From NCBI RefSeq assembly GCF_000761215.1, contig NZ_CP009438.1, positions 1,941,501 to 2,005,500 of the forward strand: a stretch of 64,000 bases of DNA, given 5' to 3'. The notes under the pieces were generated by a model, which was given only the letters and a program-made list of their open reading frames with translations, did not search any database and had not been told where the DNA came from. Source of the stretch: Streptomyces glaucescens. GTDB lineage: Bacteria > Actinomycetota > Actinomycetes > Streptomycetales > Streptomycetaceae. The translations under genes were made by a program, and so were the position numbers. Shown one piece after another: positions 27,322 to 36,100 of the stretch (positions are counted from its first letter, which is position 1; every line of letters begins with the position of its first letter).

Positions 27322-28857
27322 TTGTCTCCCTCCGTCACTGGAGCGAATCCGCTCCGTGACCCCGCAGACCGGCGGCTCCCGCGTATCGCGGGGCCGTCGG
27401 GCCTGGTCATCTTCGGCGTCACGGGGGATCTGTCGCGCAAGAAGCTGATGCCGGCCGTCTACGACCTCGCCAACCGGGGTCTGCTGCCGCCGGGCTTCTC
27501 ACTGGTCGGCTTCGCCCGCCGCGAGTGGCAGCACGAGGACTTCGCGCAGGAAGTCCACGACGCCGTCAAGGAACACGCCCGCACCCCCTTCCGCGAGGAG
27601 GTCTGGCAGCAGCTCATCCAGGGCATGCGGTTCGTCCAGGGCACCTTCGACGACGACGAGGCGTTCGAGAAGCTGCGCGCCACCATCGAGGAGCTGGACA
27701 AGGCACAGGGCACCGGCGGCAACTTCGCCTTCTACCTGTCCGTGCCGCCGCGGTCCTTCCCGGTGGTCATCCAGCAGCTGAAGAAGCACGGCCTCGCGGA
27801 CCAGACCGGCGGCTCCTGGCGGCGCGCGGTCATCGAGAAGCCGTTCGGCCACGACCTGAGGTCGGCCGAGGAGCTGAACAAGGTCGTCCACGAGGTCTTC
27901 GCCCCGGACCAGGTCTTCCGCATCGACCACTACCTGGGCAAGGAGACCGTCCAGAACATCCTGGCGCTGCGCTTCGCCAACACGATGTTCGAGCCGATCT
28001 GGAACCGGTCCTTCGTGGACCACGTGCAGATCACCATGGCCGAGGACATCGGCATCGGCGGCCGGGCCGGGTACTACGACGGCATCGGCGCCGCCCGGGA
28101 CGTCATCCAGAACCACCTGCTCCAGCTGCTCGCGCTGACCGCGATGGAGGAGCCCGCCTCCTTCGACGCCGACGCGCTGGCCGCGGAGAAGACCAAGGTG
28201 CTCGGCGCGGTGCGGCTGCCGAAGGACCTGGGCCGCGACACCGTCCGCGCCCAGTACTCGGCGGGCTGGCAGGGCGGCGCGAAGGTCATCGGCTACCTGG
28301 AGGAGGAAGGGATCAGCCCCGACTCCAAGACCGACACCTACGCCGCGATCAAGCTGGGCATCGACAACCGCCGCTGGGCGGGCGTCCCCTTCTACCTGCG
28401 CACCGGCAAGCGGCTGGGCCGCCGCGTCACGGAGATCGCGGTGGTCTTCCAGCGCGCCCCGCACTCCCCCTTCGACACCACGGCGACGGAGGAGCTGGGC
28501 TCGAACGCGATCGTCATCCGCGTCCAGCCCGACGAGGGCGTCACGGTCCGGTTCGGTTCCAAGGTGCCGGGCACGTCGATGGAGATCCGGGACGTGTCGA
28601 TGGACTTCGCGTACGGCGAGTCCTTCACCGAGTCCAGCCCGGAGGCGTACGAGCGGCTGATCCTGGACGTGCTGCTCGGCGACTCGAACCTCTTCCCGCG
28701 CACCGAGGAGGTCGAGCTGTCCTGGAAGATCCTCGACCCGATCGAGGAGTACTGGGACCAGAACGGCAAGCCGGCCCGGTACCCGGCCGGCACCTGGGGT
28801 CCGGTCGAGGCGGACGAGATGCTGGAGCGAGACGGACGGAGCTGGCGCCGGCCATGA
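27322..28857 (+). CDS. zwf: Glucose-6-phosphate 1-dehydrogenase
   Basis: Zwf oxidises glucose 6-phosphate to 6-phosphogluconolactone with NADP. The 511-residue protein has the nucleotide motif GVTGDLS (32-38) and the active-site IDHYLGKE. The TTG at 27322 follows GGAGGG in the end of tal and is the only start that keeps the N-terminal DPADRRLPRIAGPSGL segment close. It overlaps opcA by ATGA. Confidence 0.94.
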   Translation: MSPSVTGANPLRDPADRRLPRIAGPSGLVIFGVTGDLSRKKLMPAVYDLANRGLLPPGFSLVGFARREWQHEDFAQEVHDAVKEHARTPFREEVWQQLIQGMRFVQGTFDDDEAFEKLRATIEELDKAQGTGGNFAFYLSVPPRSFPVVIQQLKKHGLADQTGGSWRRAVIEKPFGHDLRSAEELNKVVHEVFAPDQVFRIDHYLGKETVQNILALRFANTMFEPIWNRSFVDHVQITMAEDIGIGGRAGYYDGIGAARDVIQNHLLQLLALTAMEEPASFDADALAAEKTKVLGAVRLPKDLGRDTVRAQYSAGWQGGAKVIGYLEEEGISPDSKTDTYAAIKLGIDNRRWAGVPFYLRTGKRLGRRVTEIAVVFQRAPHSPFDTTATEELGSNAIVIRVQPDEGVTVRFGSKVPGTSMEIRDVSMDFAYGESFTESSPEAYERLILDVLLGDSNLFPRTEEVELSWKILDPIEEYWDQNGKPARYPAGTWGPVEADEMLERDGRSWRRP

Positions 28858-29927
28858 AGATAGACCTCACGGACACCACGGCCAGTAAGATCAACAAGGC
28901 GCTGGTGCAGGGGCGCCGGGCCATCGGCACCCCGGCCGTCGGCATGGTGCTCACGCTGGTCATCGTCACGGACGAGGAGAACGCGTACGACGCCCTGAAG
29001 GCCGCCAACGACGCCTCGCGCGAGCACCCCTCGCGCACCCTCGTGGTCGTCAAGCGCGTCTCGCGCACCCCCCGGGACCGCACCAAGTCCCGCCTCGACG
29101 CCGAGGTGCGGGTCGGGGCGGACGCGGGCACCGGCGAGACGGTGGTGCTGCGGCTGTACGGCGAGGTGGTCGACCAGGCCCAGTCGGTGGTGCTGCCGCT
29201 GCTGCTGCCGGACGCCCCCGTGGTCGTCTGGTGGCCGGTCGACGCGCCGCTGGACCCGGCGAACGACCCGCTGGGCGCGCTGGCCCAGCGCCGGGTCACC
29301 GACACCTACGCGGCCGAGGAACCGGTACGGGACCTGGCCGCCCGCGCGGGCTCCTACACCCCCGGCGACACCGACCTGTCGTGGACCCGCATCACGCCCT
29401 GGCGCTCGATGCTGGCCGCGGCCCTGGACCAGGTCGTGTGCCGGGTGCGGGGCGTCGAGGTCGAGGGCGAGGAGTTCAACCCCAGCTGTGAGCTGCTCGC
29501 CATGTGGCTCGCGGACCGGCTGGACGTGCCCGTGCGGCGCTCGGTGTCCGCCGGCCCCGGCCTGACCGCGGTCCGGATGGACACCGACTGCGGCCCGATC
29601 GTGCTGGACCGCGCCGACGGCTCGCTGGCGACGCTGTCCATCCAGGGCCAGCCGGACCGGGCGGTGGCGCTCAAGCGGCGGGACACGGCCGAGCTGATCG
29701 CGGAGGAGCTGCGCCGGCTGGACCCGGACGACACCTACGCCTCGGCACTGCGGTACGGGGTGGAGCGGCTGAACGCCGGGCCCGCGCGGCCGGAGCCGGA
29801 GGCCGTGCCGGACCCGGTCGCGACCGAGGACCCCGTCGCGGTCGCGGAGCCGGTCGAGGAGGCCGCGAAGGCCCCCGCGAAGAAGGCCGCCCGCAAGGCC
29901 CCGGCGAAGAAGGCGGCGGCGAAGTGA
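28854..29927 (+). CDS. opcA: OpcA, glucose-6-phosphate dehydrogenase assembly protein
   Basis: OpcA is required for full G6PDH activity and redox control in cyanobacteria and actinobacteria. The 357-residue protein has the expected core (PVVVWWPVDAPLDP, RITPWRS). It ends in an unusual Lys/Ala/Pro tail of about 20 residues (KAPAKKAARKAPAKKAAAK). Both neighbours overlap by 4 nt (zwf ATGA, pgl GTGA). Confidence 0.92.
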   Translation: MKIDLTDTTASKINKALVQGRRAIGTPAVGMVLTLVIVTDEENAYDALKAANDASREHPSRTLVVVKRVSRTPRDRTKSRLDAEVRVGADAGTGETVVLRLYGEVVDQAQSVVLPLLLPDAPVVVWWPVDAPLDPANDPLGALAQRRVTDTYAAEEPVRDLAARAGSYTPGDTDLSWTRITPWRSMLAAALDQVVCRVRGVEVEGEEFNPSCELLAMWLADRLDVPVRRSVSAGPGLTAVRMDTDCGPIVLDRADGSLATLSIQGQPDRAVALKRRDTAELIAEELRRLDPDDTYASALRYGVERLNAGPARPEPEAVPDPVATEDPVAVAEPVEEAAKAPAKKAARKAPAKKAAAK

Positions 29928-30706
29928 GCACTCCGCAGCTCGTCGTGCACCGCGACAAGGAACTGATGGCCCAGGCCGCGGCGGCCCGGCTGATCACGAA
30001 GATCGTGGACGCGCAGGCGTCGCGCGGTTCCGCGTCGATCGTGCTCACCGGCGGCCGCAACGGCAACGGGCTGCTCGCCGCGCTGGCCGCCGCGCCCGCG
30101 CGGGACGCGATCGACTGGGCCCGGCTCGACCTGTGGTGGGGTGACGAGCGGTTCCTGCCCGAGGGCGACCCGGACCGCAATGTCACCCAGGCCCGTGCGG
30201 CCCTGCTGGACTCCGTCCCGCTGGATCCGGAGCGGGTGCACGCCATGCCCGCCTCGGACGGGCCGCACGGCACCGACGTGGAGGCGGCGGCCGCCGCGTA
30301 CGCCAAGGAGCTGGGCCGTGCGGCGGGGCCGGAGAACCGCGGCGCGGTGCCCGCGTTCGACGTGCTGATGCTGGGCGTCGGCCCGGACACGCACGTGGCG
30401 TCGCTCTTCCCGGAGCTGCCCGCGGTGCGCGAGACCGAGCGCACGGTGGTCGGCGTGCGCGGCGCGCCCAAGCCGCCGCCCACCCGGGTCACCCTCACCC
30501 TGCCCGCGATCCGGGCGGCCCGTGAGGTGTGGCTGCTGGCGGCCGGCGAGGACAAGGCGAACGCCGCGGCGATCGCCCTGTCGGGCGCGGGCGAGATCCA
30601 GGCCCCGGCAGCGGGCGCCCGGGGCCGCTCCCGCACCCTGTGGCTGCTGGACACGGCGGCGGCCTCCCAGCTGCCCCGCTCGCTGTACCCGCCGGCGACG
30701 CCGTAG
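29924..30706 (+). CDS. pgl: 6-phosphogluconolactonase
   Basis: Pgl hydrolyses 6-phosphogluconolactone made by Zwf. The 260-residue NagB/Pgl-family protein shows LTGGRNGNGLL, LWWGDERFLPEGDPDRN and LMLGVGPDTHVASLFP, the catalytic/phosphate segments of the family (here GPDTH where many have GPDGH). The GTG overlaps the opcA stop. It is the last gene of the pentose-phosphate operon; a bidirectional hairpin follows. Confidence 0.92.
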   Translation: MSTPQLVVHRDKELMAQAAAARLITKIVDAQASRGSASIVLTGGRNGNGLLAALAAAPARDAIDWARLDLWWGDERFLPEGDPDRNVTQARAALLDSVPLDPERVHAMPASDGPHGTDVEAAAAAYAKELGRAAGPENRGAVPAFDVLMLGVGPDTHVASLFPELPAVRETERTVVGVRGAPKPPPTRVTLTLPAIRAAREVWLLAAGEDKANAAAIALSGAGEIQAPAAGARGRSRTLWLLDTAAASQLPRSLYPPATP

Positions 30707-30725
30707 GCGGGTGGGCACAGGCACG

Positions 30726-30766
30726 CGAAGGGGCGGCGGAAAACCGGGTTCTCCGCCGCCCCTTCG
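30726..30766. terminator. Bidirectional terminator between pgl and the importer operon
   Basis: CGAAGGGGCGGCGGA (30726-30740) pairs perfectly with TCCGCCGCCCCTTCG (30752-30766), a 15-bp stem with an 11-nt loop. It lies between the convergent pgl (20 bp away) and the permease stop (9 bp away). Confidence 0.85.
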
Positions 30767-30774
30767 CCGCAGGG

Positions 30775-31614
30775 CTATTTGACCGAGCCGGCCATCACCC
30801 CCTGCACGAAGTGCCGCTGGAAGGCGAAGAACACCGCCACCGGGACCACCAGGGAGAGGAACGCGCCGGGGGCCAGGACGTCGATGTTGCTGCCGAACTG
30901 GCGGATCTGCGACTGGAGTTCCACGGTCAGCGGCTGGGCGGTGCTGTCGGCGAACAGCAGGGCGACCAGCATGTCGTTCCACACCCAGAGGAACTGGAAG
31001 ATGGCGAGGCTGGCGATGGCCGGGCGGCCGACGGGCAGGACGAGGCGGGTGAAGATGCGCCACTCGCTGCCGCCGTCCATGCGGGCGGCCTCCAGCATCT
31101 CCTTCGGGATCTCGGCGAAGTAGTTGCGCAGCAGGAACACCGCGAACGGCAGGCCGTAGGCCACGTGGAAGAGGACCACGCCGGGGATCGTGCCGAACAG
31201 GCCGAGCTGGCCGAAGAGTTTGGCGACCGGGAGCAGGCCGATCTGGACGGGGACCACCAGCAGGGCCACCACGAGCAGGAACAGCGGTTCGCGCAGCGGG
31301 AAGTCCAGCCAGGCGAAGGCGTAGCCGGCGAGTGCGGCGATCACCACGACCAGGACGGTCGCGGGGACCGAGATCAGCACCGTGTTCCAGAAGGCCCGGG
31401 TGATGCCCGCGTTGTCCAGCAGGGCGGCGTAGTTGTCGAAGGAGAGCTGGCCGGGGCTGGTGAAGACGGTCCACCAGCCGCCCGTCGCGGTGTCCTCTGC
31501 GGACCGCAGGGAGGAGAGGAACAGCCCGGCGAGCGGGGTCATCCAGACGAGGCCGGTCACCACGAGGAAGGCCTGGACGAGCCCGTTGCCCAGTCCGCGC
31601 CGGATCGCGTTCAT
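30775..31614 (-). CDS. MalG-type carbohydrate ABC importer permease
   Basis: This 279-residue protein has six hydrophobic helices and the EAA loop (EMLEAARMDGGSEWRIFTRLVLPV) that contacts the ATPase; it ends in the GVMAGSVK tail of the family. The ATG at 31614 overlaps the stop of the MalF-like gene. With the binding protein and the GH13 enzyme upstream it would import alpha-glucosides. No ATPase gene is in the operon; such importers in Streptomyces share MsiK, encoded elsewhere. Confidence 0.9.
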   Translation of the reverse strand: MNAIRRGLGNGLVQAFLVVTGLVWMTPLAGLFLSSLRSAEDTATGGWWTVFTSPGQLSFDNYAALLDNAGITRAFWNTVLISVPATVLVVVIAALAGYAFAWLDFPLREPLFLLVVALLVVPVQIGLLPVAKLFGQLGLFGTIPGVVLFHVAYGLPFAVFLLRNYFAEIPKEMLEAARMDGGSEWRIFTRLVLPVGRPAIASLAIFQFLWVWNDMLVALLFADSTAQPLTVELQSQIRQFGSNIDVLAPGAFLSLVVPVAVFFAFQRHFVQGVMAGSVK

Positions 31615-32969
31615 CGCTGACTCCTTCGGAAACGGCGGACGTTGAAGACCATCGCCGGGACGACCAGCAGCAGGAGCAGGACGCCGAGCGCGCTGCCGAG
31701 GCCCTGGTTGTTGCCGCCGCCGAACGACACCAGCCACATCTGTGTGGCGAGCACGGTCGCGTCCTCCTGCACGGGGCCGGGCGCGATGATGTAGACGAGG
31801 TCGAACACCTTCATCACGTTGATGACCAGGGTCACGAAGACGACCGTGAGCACGGGGGCGAGCAGCGGGACCGTGATCCGGCGGAAGATCTGCCACTCGT
31901 TGGCGCCGTCCATCCGCGCCGCCTCCAGGGCGTCCCGGGGCAGCGTCGACAGGCCCGCGCCGATCAGCACCATCGCGAAGCCGGTCCAGATCCACAGGTA
32001 CGCCCCGATGATCGCGGGGGTGACGAGGGCCGGGCCGAGCCAGGAGACGCCCTCGTAGGGCGGGGCGAAGTTCGCGGCGGGCAGTGCGACGGTGTACGAG
32101 CCGTCGGGCAGGCCGTCGAAGCGGAACGAGCCGTCGGGCGCCGTGGTCGTGGAGGCGACCACCTCGCCGTCGCGCACCGCCTCGACCCGCATGTCCGGCA
32201 GTCCGCTCTCGCGCCGGTCGACCTGGCCCTGCTCCCCTCCCCCGCCGGGCGTGAAGTCGAGGTAGACGACGCCGCTCAGTTCGCCGGGGCCGGAGGTGCG
32301 GCCGGCCGCGGCGTGGGCGGGTTCGGCGCCGTCGGGCAGGTCCTTCGGCTGGACGCCGACCAGGCCCAGCGTCACCGTGTCCCCCGGAGTCAGGGCCGCG
32401 GTGGTGCGGTAGGCGCCGTCGGGTTCCTTCGTCAGGCCCTGGCCGTCGCGGGCCCGGGCCGTCGGGTAGGTGGAGGTGCCGGTGAAGGCGTCGTGGACGG
32501 AGACCACGGCGGCGTTGAGCACGCCCTTGTCGGGGTCCTCGTCGTAGGCGAGCCGGAAGATGATGCCGGCGGCGAGGAAGGAGACCGCCATCGGCATGAA
32601 GAGCAGCAGCTTGAAGGCGGTGGCCCAGCGGACCTTCTCCACCAGCACGGCGAGGATCAGACCGAGGCCGGTCAGCAGGGTCGGCGCGACGACGACCCAG
32701 ATGGCCGTGTTGCGGACGGCCTTGAGGGTGGCGGGGTCGCGGAACATCTCGGTGTAGTTCTCGCCGCCGACGAACCGGTTCCCGGAGGCGTCGAAGAAGC
32801 TGCGGCCGACCGAGAACAGCACCGGGTAGACGACGAGGGCGCCCAGCAGGAGCAGCGCGGGGAGGACGAAGAGCAGGGCGACGACCCGGCCCCGGCGCCG
32901 CGGGCGCCGGCGGACGCCGGCGGACGCGGCGGCCGGACGGCTCGCCTCTTTCACGAGGGTGGCGGTCAT
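31611..32969 (-). CDS. MalF-type permease with a large extracytoplasmic insertion
   Basis: This 452-residue permease is about 150 residues longer than usual. Helices lie near 30-50, 88-110 and 120-140, and the EAA loop is at 343-370. Between helix 3 and helix 4 (about 155-315) is an insertion whose second half (about 231-298, ending GSFRFDGLPDGSYTVALP) looks like a Cna-B/carboxypeptidase-regulatory beta-sandwich. E. coli MalF has its P2 domain at the same place. The stop overlaps the MalG-like gene, and the binding-protein gene ends 1 bp upstream. Confidence 0.88.
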   Translation of the reverse strand: MTATLVKEASRPAAASAGVRRRPRRRGRVVALLFVLPALLLLGALVVYPVLFSVGRSFFDASGNRFVGGENYTEMFRDPATLKAVRNTAIWVVVAPTLLTGLGLILAVLVEKVRWATAFKLLLFMPMAVSFLAAGIIFRLAYDEDPDKGVLNAAVVSVHDAFTGTSTYPTARARDGQGLTKEPDGAYRTTAALTPGDTVTLGLVGVQPKDLPDGAEPAHAAAGRTSGPGELSGVVYLDFTPGGGGEQGQVDRRESGLPDMRVEAVRDGEVVASTTTAPDGSFRFDGLPDGSYTVALPAANFAPPYEGVSWLGPALVTPAIIGAYLWIWTGFAMVLIGAGLSTLPRDALEAARMDGANEWQIFRRITVPLLAPVLTVVFVTLVINVMKVFDLVYIIAPGPVQEDATVLATQMWLVSFGGGNNQGLGSALGVLLLLLVVPAMVFNVRRFRRSQR

Positions 32970-32970
32970 G

Positions 32971-34296
32971 TCAGCCCCGGTACGCCTTGGCGGCCGCGGC
33001 TTCGAGCTGCGCCGCGGTGGCCTTCGGGTCCGACGGGTCGCGCAGGAAGTCCTGGAGGATCTTCCACTCGCCGGTGCCCTTGGTGCCGCCGAAGGCCGCG
33101 GGGGCCTGGTCGGACATGTCGAAGCGGACCGAGTCCCCGGCGGCGACGAGGGACTTGGCGGTGGCCCGGGTGACGTCGTCGCCGTAGGCGGCGAGGTCGA
33201 GCTTCCTGTTCGGCGAGAGGAAGCCGCCGGCCTCGGCCCACACGGCCGCGGCCTCGGGGGTCGCGAGGTACTCCACGAGCGCCATGGCGGCCTTCTGGTT
33301 CTTGCCGTCCTTCAGGACGACCGCCGCGTCGCCGCCGCTGACCACGGGCGCCTTGCCGCCGCCGACCGCGGGGAAGGGGAAGAAGTCCGCGTCCTCGCCG
33401 ATCGTCCTGCCGAACTGGTCCTTGGCGACGCCGGCCACGAAGTCGCCCTCGTAGACCATGCCCGCCTCGGGCTGCGGTCCGAACACCTTCTCCACCGAGC
33501 CGGGGAAGTCGGTGTTCAGGGCGCCCTTCTGGCCGCCCGCGATGAGCTGCCTGTCCTTGAAGAGCTTGCCGAGCGTGGTGAGGGCCTCGACGACGGAGGC
33601 GTCCGTCCACTTCAGCTCGTGCGCGGCGAGGGCGTCGTACTTCTCGGGCCCGGCCTGGGACAGGTAGACGTTCTCGAACCAGTCGGTGAGGGTCCAGCCG
33701 TCCTGTCCGGCGACCGAGAAGGCGGCGAGCCCGGAGTCGGAGACGGTCCGTCCGGCCTTCAGCATCTCGTCGTACGTCTTCGGCGGCTTCACGCCCGCCT
33801 GGGCGAGGGCGTCGGGGCTGTACCAGACGGTCGACTTGTGGGCCGCCTTGAAGTAGAGGCCGTACAGCGTGCCGTCGACGCTGCCGTACTCCTTCCACAC
33901 GGGGGCGAGGCCCGCGTCGACGGACTGCTCGGTCTTCTTCGACAGCGGCTTGAGCCAGCCCTGTTCGGCGAACTGCTTCAGGACGCCGACCTGCGGGACC
34001 ATCACGACGTCGGGAGCGTTGCCGCCCTCGATCTTGCTGCCGACGACGGTGGAGACGTTGTCGCCGGTGGACACGAACCGGGTGCCGGCGCCGGTCTTCT
34101 CGGTGAAGGCGTCCAGCACCTTCTGGAAGTTCTTCTGCTCGGTGCCGGACCAGACACCGGCCACGGTGACCGTCTGGCCGCTCAGCGCCTGGTCGCCGCC
34201 GCCCGCGCTGACGGGCCCGCCGCCGCAGGCGGTCGCGCCGAGCGCCAGGGCGAGGGCGGTGCAGGTGGTGAGCAGGGTGGTACGTCGTCGCATCAT
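32971..34296 (-). CDS. Carbohydrate ABC importer solute-binding lipoprotein
   Basis: This 441-residue MalE-type extracellular binding protein has a lipoprotein signal peptide with the cysteine in GATACGGG (about residue 24). The mature protein shows typical segments for oligosaccharide binders: SGTEQKNFQKVLDAFTEKTG, NAPDVVMVPQ and LYGLYFKAAHKSTVWYSPDAL. It follows the alpha-glucosidase gene by 43 bp and precedes both permeases, so the ligand is probably an alpha-glucoside such as maltose or trehalose (inference). Confidence 0.9.
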   Translation of the reverse strand: MMRRRTTLLTTCTALALALGATACGGGPVSAGGGDQALSGQTVTVAGVWSGTEQKNFQKVLDAFTEKTGAGTRFVSTGDNVSTVVGSKIEGGNAPDVVMVPQVGVLKQFAEQGWLKPLSKKTEQSVDAGLAPVWKEYGSVDGTLYGLYFKAAHKSTVWYSPDALAQAGVKPPKTYDEMLKAGRTVSDSGLAAFSVAGQDGWTLTDWFENVYLSQAGPEKYDALAAHELKWTDASVVEALTTLGKLFKDRQLIAGGQKGALNTDFPGSVEKVFGPQPEAGMVYEGDFVAGVAKDQFGRTIGEDADFFPFPAVGGGKAPVVSGGDAAVVLKDGKNQKAAMALVEYLATPEAAAVWAEAGGFLSPNRKLDLAAYGDDVTRATAKSLVAAGDSVRFDMSDQAPAAFGGTKGTGEWKILQDFLRDPSDPKATAAQLEAAAAKAYRG

Positions 34297-34339
34297 CGTT
34301 GATGTCCCTTCGATGGGTGGGAGGTGACGTGGACGGGGC

Positions 34340-35965
34340 TCAGCTGTCGGCGACCCACCAGGCCGCCGTCGAGCCGGGCAGGCTCCCGGGCGGGCAGGGG
34401 CCGCTGGACAGCAGCGGGGTGCCGGGGACCGGCGCGGGTACGGGGGCGGTGCCGAAGTTGACCGCGCAGACCAGGCCGTCGCCGCGGACGAAGGCCAGCA
34501 CGCCGGGCGGGGAGTCCAGCCAGCGCAGGGTGCCCTCGCCGAGCTGGGGCAGGGCGGCGCGCAGCTGGAGGCCGTCGCGGTACAGGTGCCAGAAGGAGCG
34601 GGTGTCGGCGAGGGCCCGCTCGGTGGCGTACTCGGCGAAGTAGTCGGGCTGCGGCAGCCACGGCTTGGCGCTCTCGGCGCCGGAGGTGAAGCCGAACGGC
34701 GAGGCCTGTCCGGACCACGGCAGGGGCACCCGGCAGCCGTCGCGGATGCGGGCGCGGCTGCCGGTGCGGCGGAAGATGGGGTCGGTGAGCACGTCGTCGG
34801 GCAGGTCGACGACCTCGGGCAGGCCCAGTTCCTCGCCCTGGTAGATGTAGGCGGCGCCGGGGAGGGCCAGCATCAGCAGGGCGGCGGCGCGGGCGCGGGC
34901 GGCGCCGAGGCCGCTGCCGCCGGGGGCGGGTTCGCCGTAGCGGGTGACGGTGCGGACCTGGTCGTGGTTGTTGAGGACCCAGGTGACCGTGGAGCCGGTG
35001 CCGGCGATGTCGTCCATGGCCTCGGAGATGACCTTGCGGAAGGCGTCGGGGTCCCAGGGGGCGCCGAGCAGGTCGAAGAAGAAGGCCTGGTGGAGTTCGT
35101 CGGGTCGGACGTACTGGGCGTGCTCGCGGGCGGTGGGGACGGACACCTCGCCGACCAGCAGGCGTTCGCGGCCGTCGCGGGCGGCGTACTCGTCGCACAC
35201 GGACCGCCAGTGCCGCCACACGTCGTGCACCTCGGGCCGGTTCCAGGCGAGCGGGTTGACCGAGTCGCGGGTGCGGGCGTCGGCCTCGGGGTCGTCGGAG
35301 TCGGGCAGCTCCGGGTGCTTGTAGAGGCCGGCGGCGACGTCGATGCGGAAGCCGTCGACGCCCCGGTCGAGCCAGAAGCGCAGGATCCGGTCGAACTCGG
35401 CGGGTATCTCGGGGTTGCGCCAGTTCCAGTCGGGCTGCTCGGGCGTGAACATGTGCAGGTACCACTGGCCGGGGCGGCCGTCCGCCTCGGTGACCCGGCT
35501 CCAGGCGGGGCCGCCGAACATGGCGTGCCAGTTGTTGGGGGGCTCGCTGCCGCCGGGGCCGCGTCCGTCGGCGAAGTGGAAGCGGGCGCGGGCCGCGCTG
35601 CCCGGCGGGGCGGCCAGCGCCTCGCGGAACCACGGGTGGGCGCTGGAGCAGTGGTTGGGGACGATGTCGAGGAGCACCTTGATGCCGAGCCGGTGCGCGG
35701 CGGCCACCAGCCCGTCGAACTCGGCGAGGTCGCCGAAGAGCGGGTCGACGTCGCAGTAGTCGGCCACATCGTAGCCGTGGTCGGCCTGCGGGGAGGGGTA
35801 GAACGGGCTCAGCCAGATCCCGTCGACGCCGAGCTTCTTCAGGTACGGCAGCCCGGCGCGGACGCCCGCGAGATCGCCGACTCCGTCGCCGGTGCTGTCC
35901 AGGAAGCTGCGGACGTAGACCTGGTAGATCACCGCGTCCCGCCACCAGTGGTACTTACTCAACAT
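34340..35965 (-). CDS. GH13 alpha-glucosidase (AglA/oligo-1,6-glucosidase type)
   Basis: This 541-residue cytoplasmic glycoside hydrolase of family 13 would split the imported alpha-glucoside. It has DIVPNHCS, the nucleophile in DGFRIDVA, the acid/base in LVGEVSVP, and the transition-state His-Asp in NNHDQV. There is no signal peptide. There is no ribosome-binding site: TAACAT (35977-35972) ends 6 nt before the ATG, and a perfect 16-bp palindrome spans the -10 and the start codon. It is the first gene of the importer operon. Confidence 0.92.
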   Translation of the reverse strand: MLSKYHWWRDAVIYQVYVRSFLDSTGDGVGDLAGVRAGLPYLKKLGVDGIWLSPFYPSPQADHGYDVADYCDVDPLFGDLAEFDGLVAAAHRLGIKVLLDIVPNHCSSAHPWFREALAAPPGSAARARFHFADGRGPGGSEPPNNWHAMFGGPAWSRVTEADGRPGQWYLHMFTPEQPDWNWRNPEIPAEFDRILRFWLDRGVDGFRIDVAAGLYKHPELPDSDDPEADARTRDSVNPLAWNRPEVHDVWRHWRSVCDEYAARDGRERLLVGEVSVPTAREHAQYVRPDELHQAFFFDLLGAPWDPDAFRKVISEAMDDIAGTGSTVTWVLNNHDQVRTVTRYGEPAPGGSGLGAARARAAALLMLALPGAAYIYQGEELGLPEVVDLPDDVLTDPIFRRTGSRARIRDGCRVPLPWSGQASPFGFTSGAESAKPWLPQPDYFAEYATERALADTRSFWHLYRDGLQLRAALPQLGEGTLRWLDSPPGVLAFVRGDGLVCAVNFGTAPVPAPVPGTPLLSSGPCPPGSLPGSTAAWWVADS

Positions 35966-36002
35966 GCATGCATGTTAGGTAGGCGTGTCGGAGGGGTGTC
36001 AA
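35961..36002 (-). promoter_or_regulatory. Promoter and palindromic operator of the alpha-glucosidase/importer operon
   Basis: Consensus -35 TTGACA (36002-35997) is followed after 19 bp by -10 TAACAT (35977-35972), and the ATG begins at 35965. The perfect palindrome AACATGCATGCATGTT (35961-35976) covers the -10, start site and start codon. The TGTTAGGTA motif (35973-35981) overlaps its edge. This geometry suggests direct repression. Confidence 0.65.
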
Positions 36003-36086
36003 CGAAGAGAACGGAAGATACTGACCAGTTGGGGCGTCAAATCGGGACGAATGCGGGCATGCCGAAGCCAGTTGAGATATCGCCGT

Positions 36087-36099
36087 TACCTAACAAGTA
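36087..36099 (-). promoter_or_regulatory. Second TACYT-GTT-AGGTA operator-like dyad
   Basis: On the minus strand the sequence reads TACTTGTTAGGTA inside GTTACTTGTTAGGTAAC. It differs by one base from the dyad at 37432-37444. It sits directly after the stop of the lipobox-less binding protein and about 85 bp upstream of the alpha-glucosidase -35. Confidence 0.45.
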
Positions 36100-36100
36100 A

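Noticed and set aside
34586..36100. 504-codon plus-strand frame opposite the alpha-glucosidase
   Set aside because: It is a shadow frame. GH13 catalytic motifs lie on the other strand.
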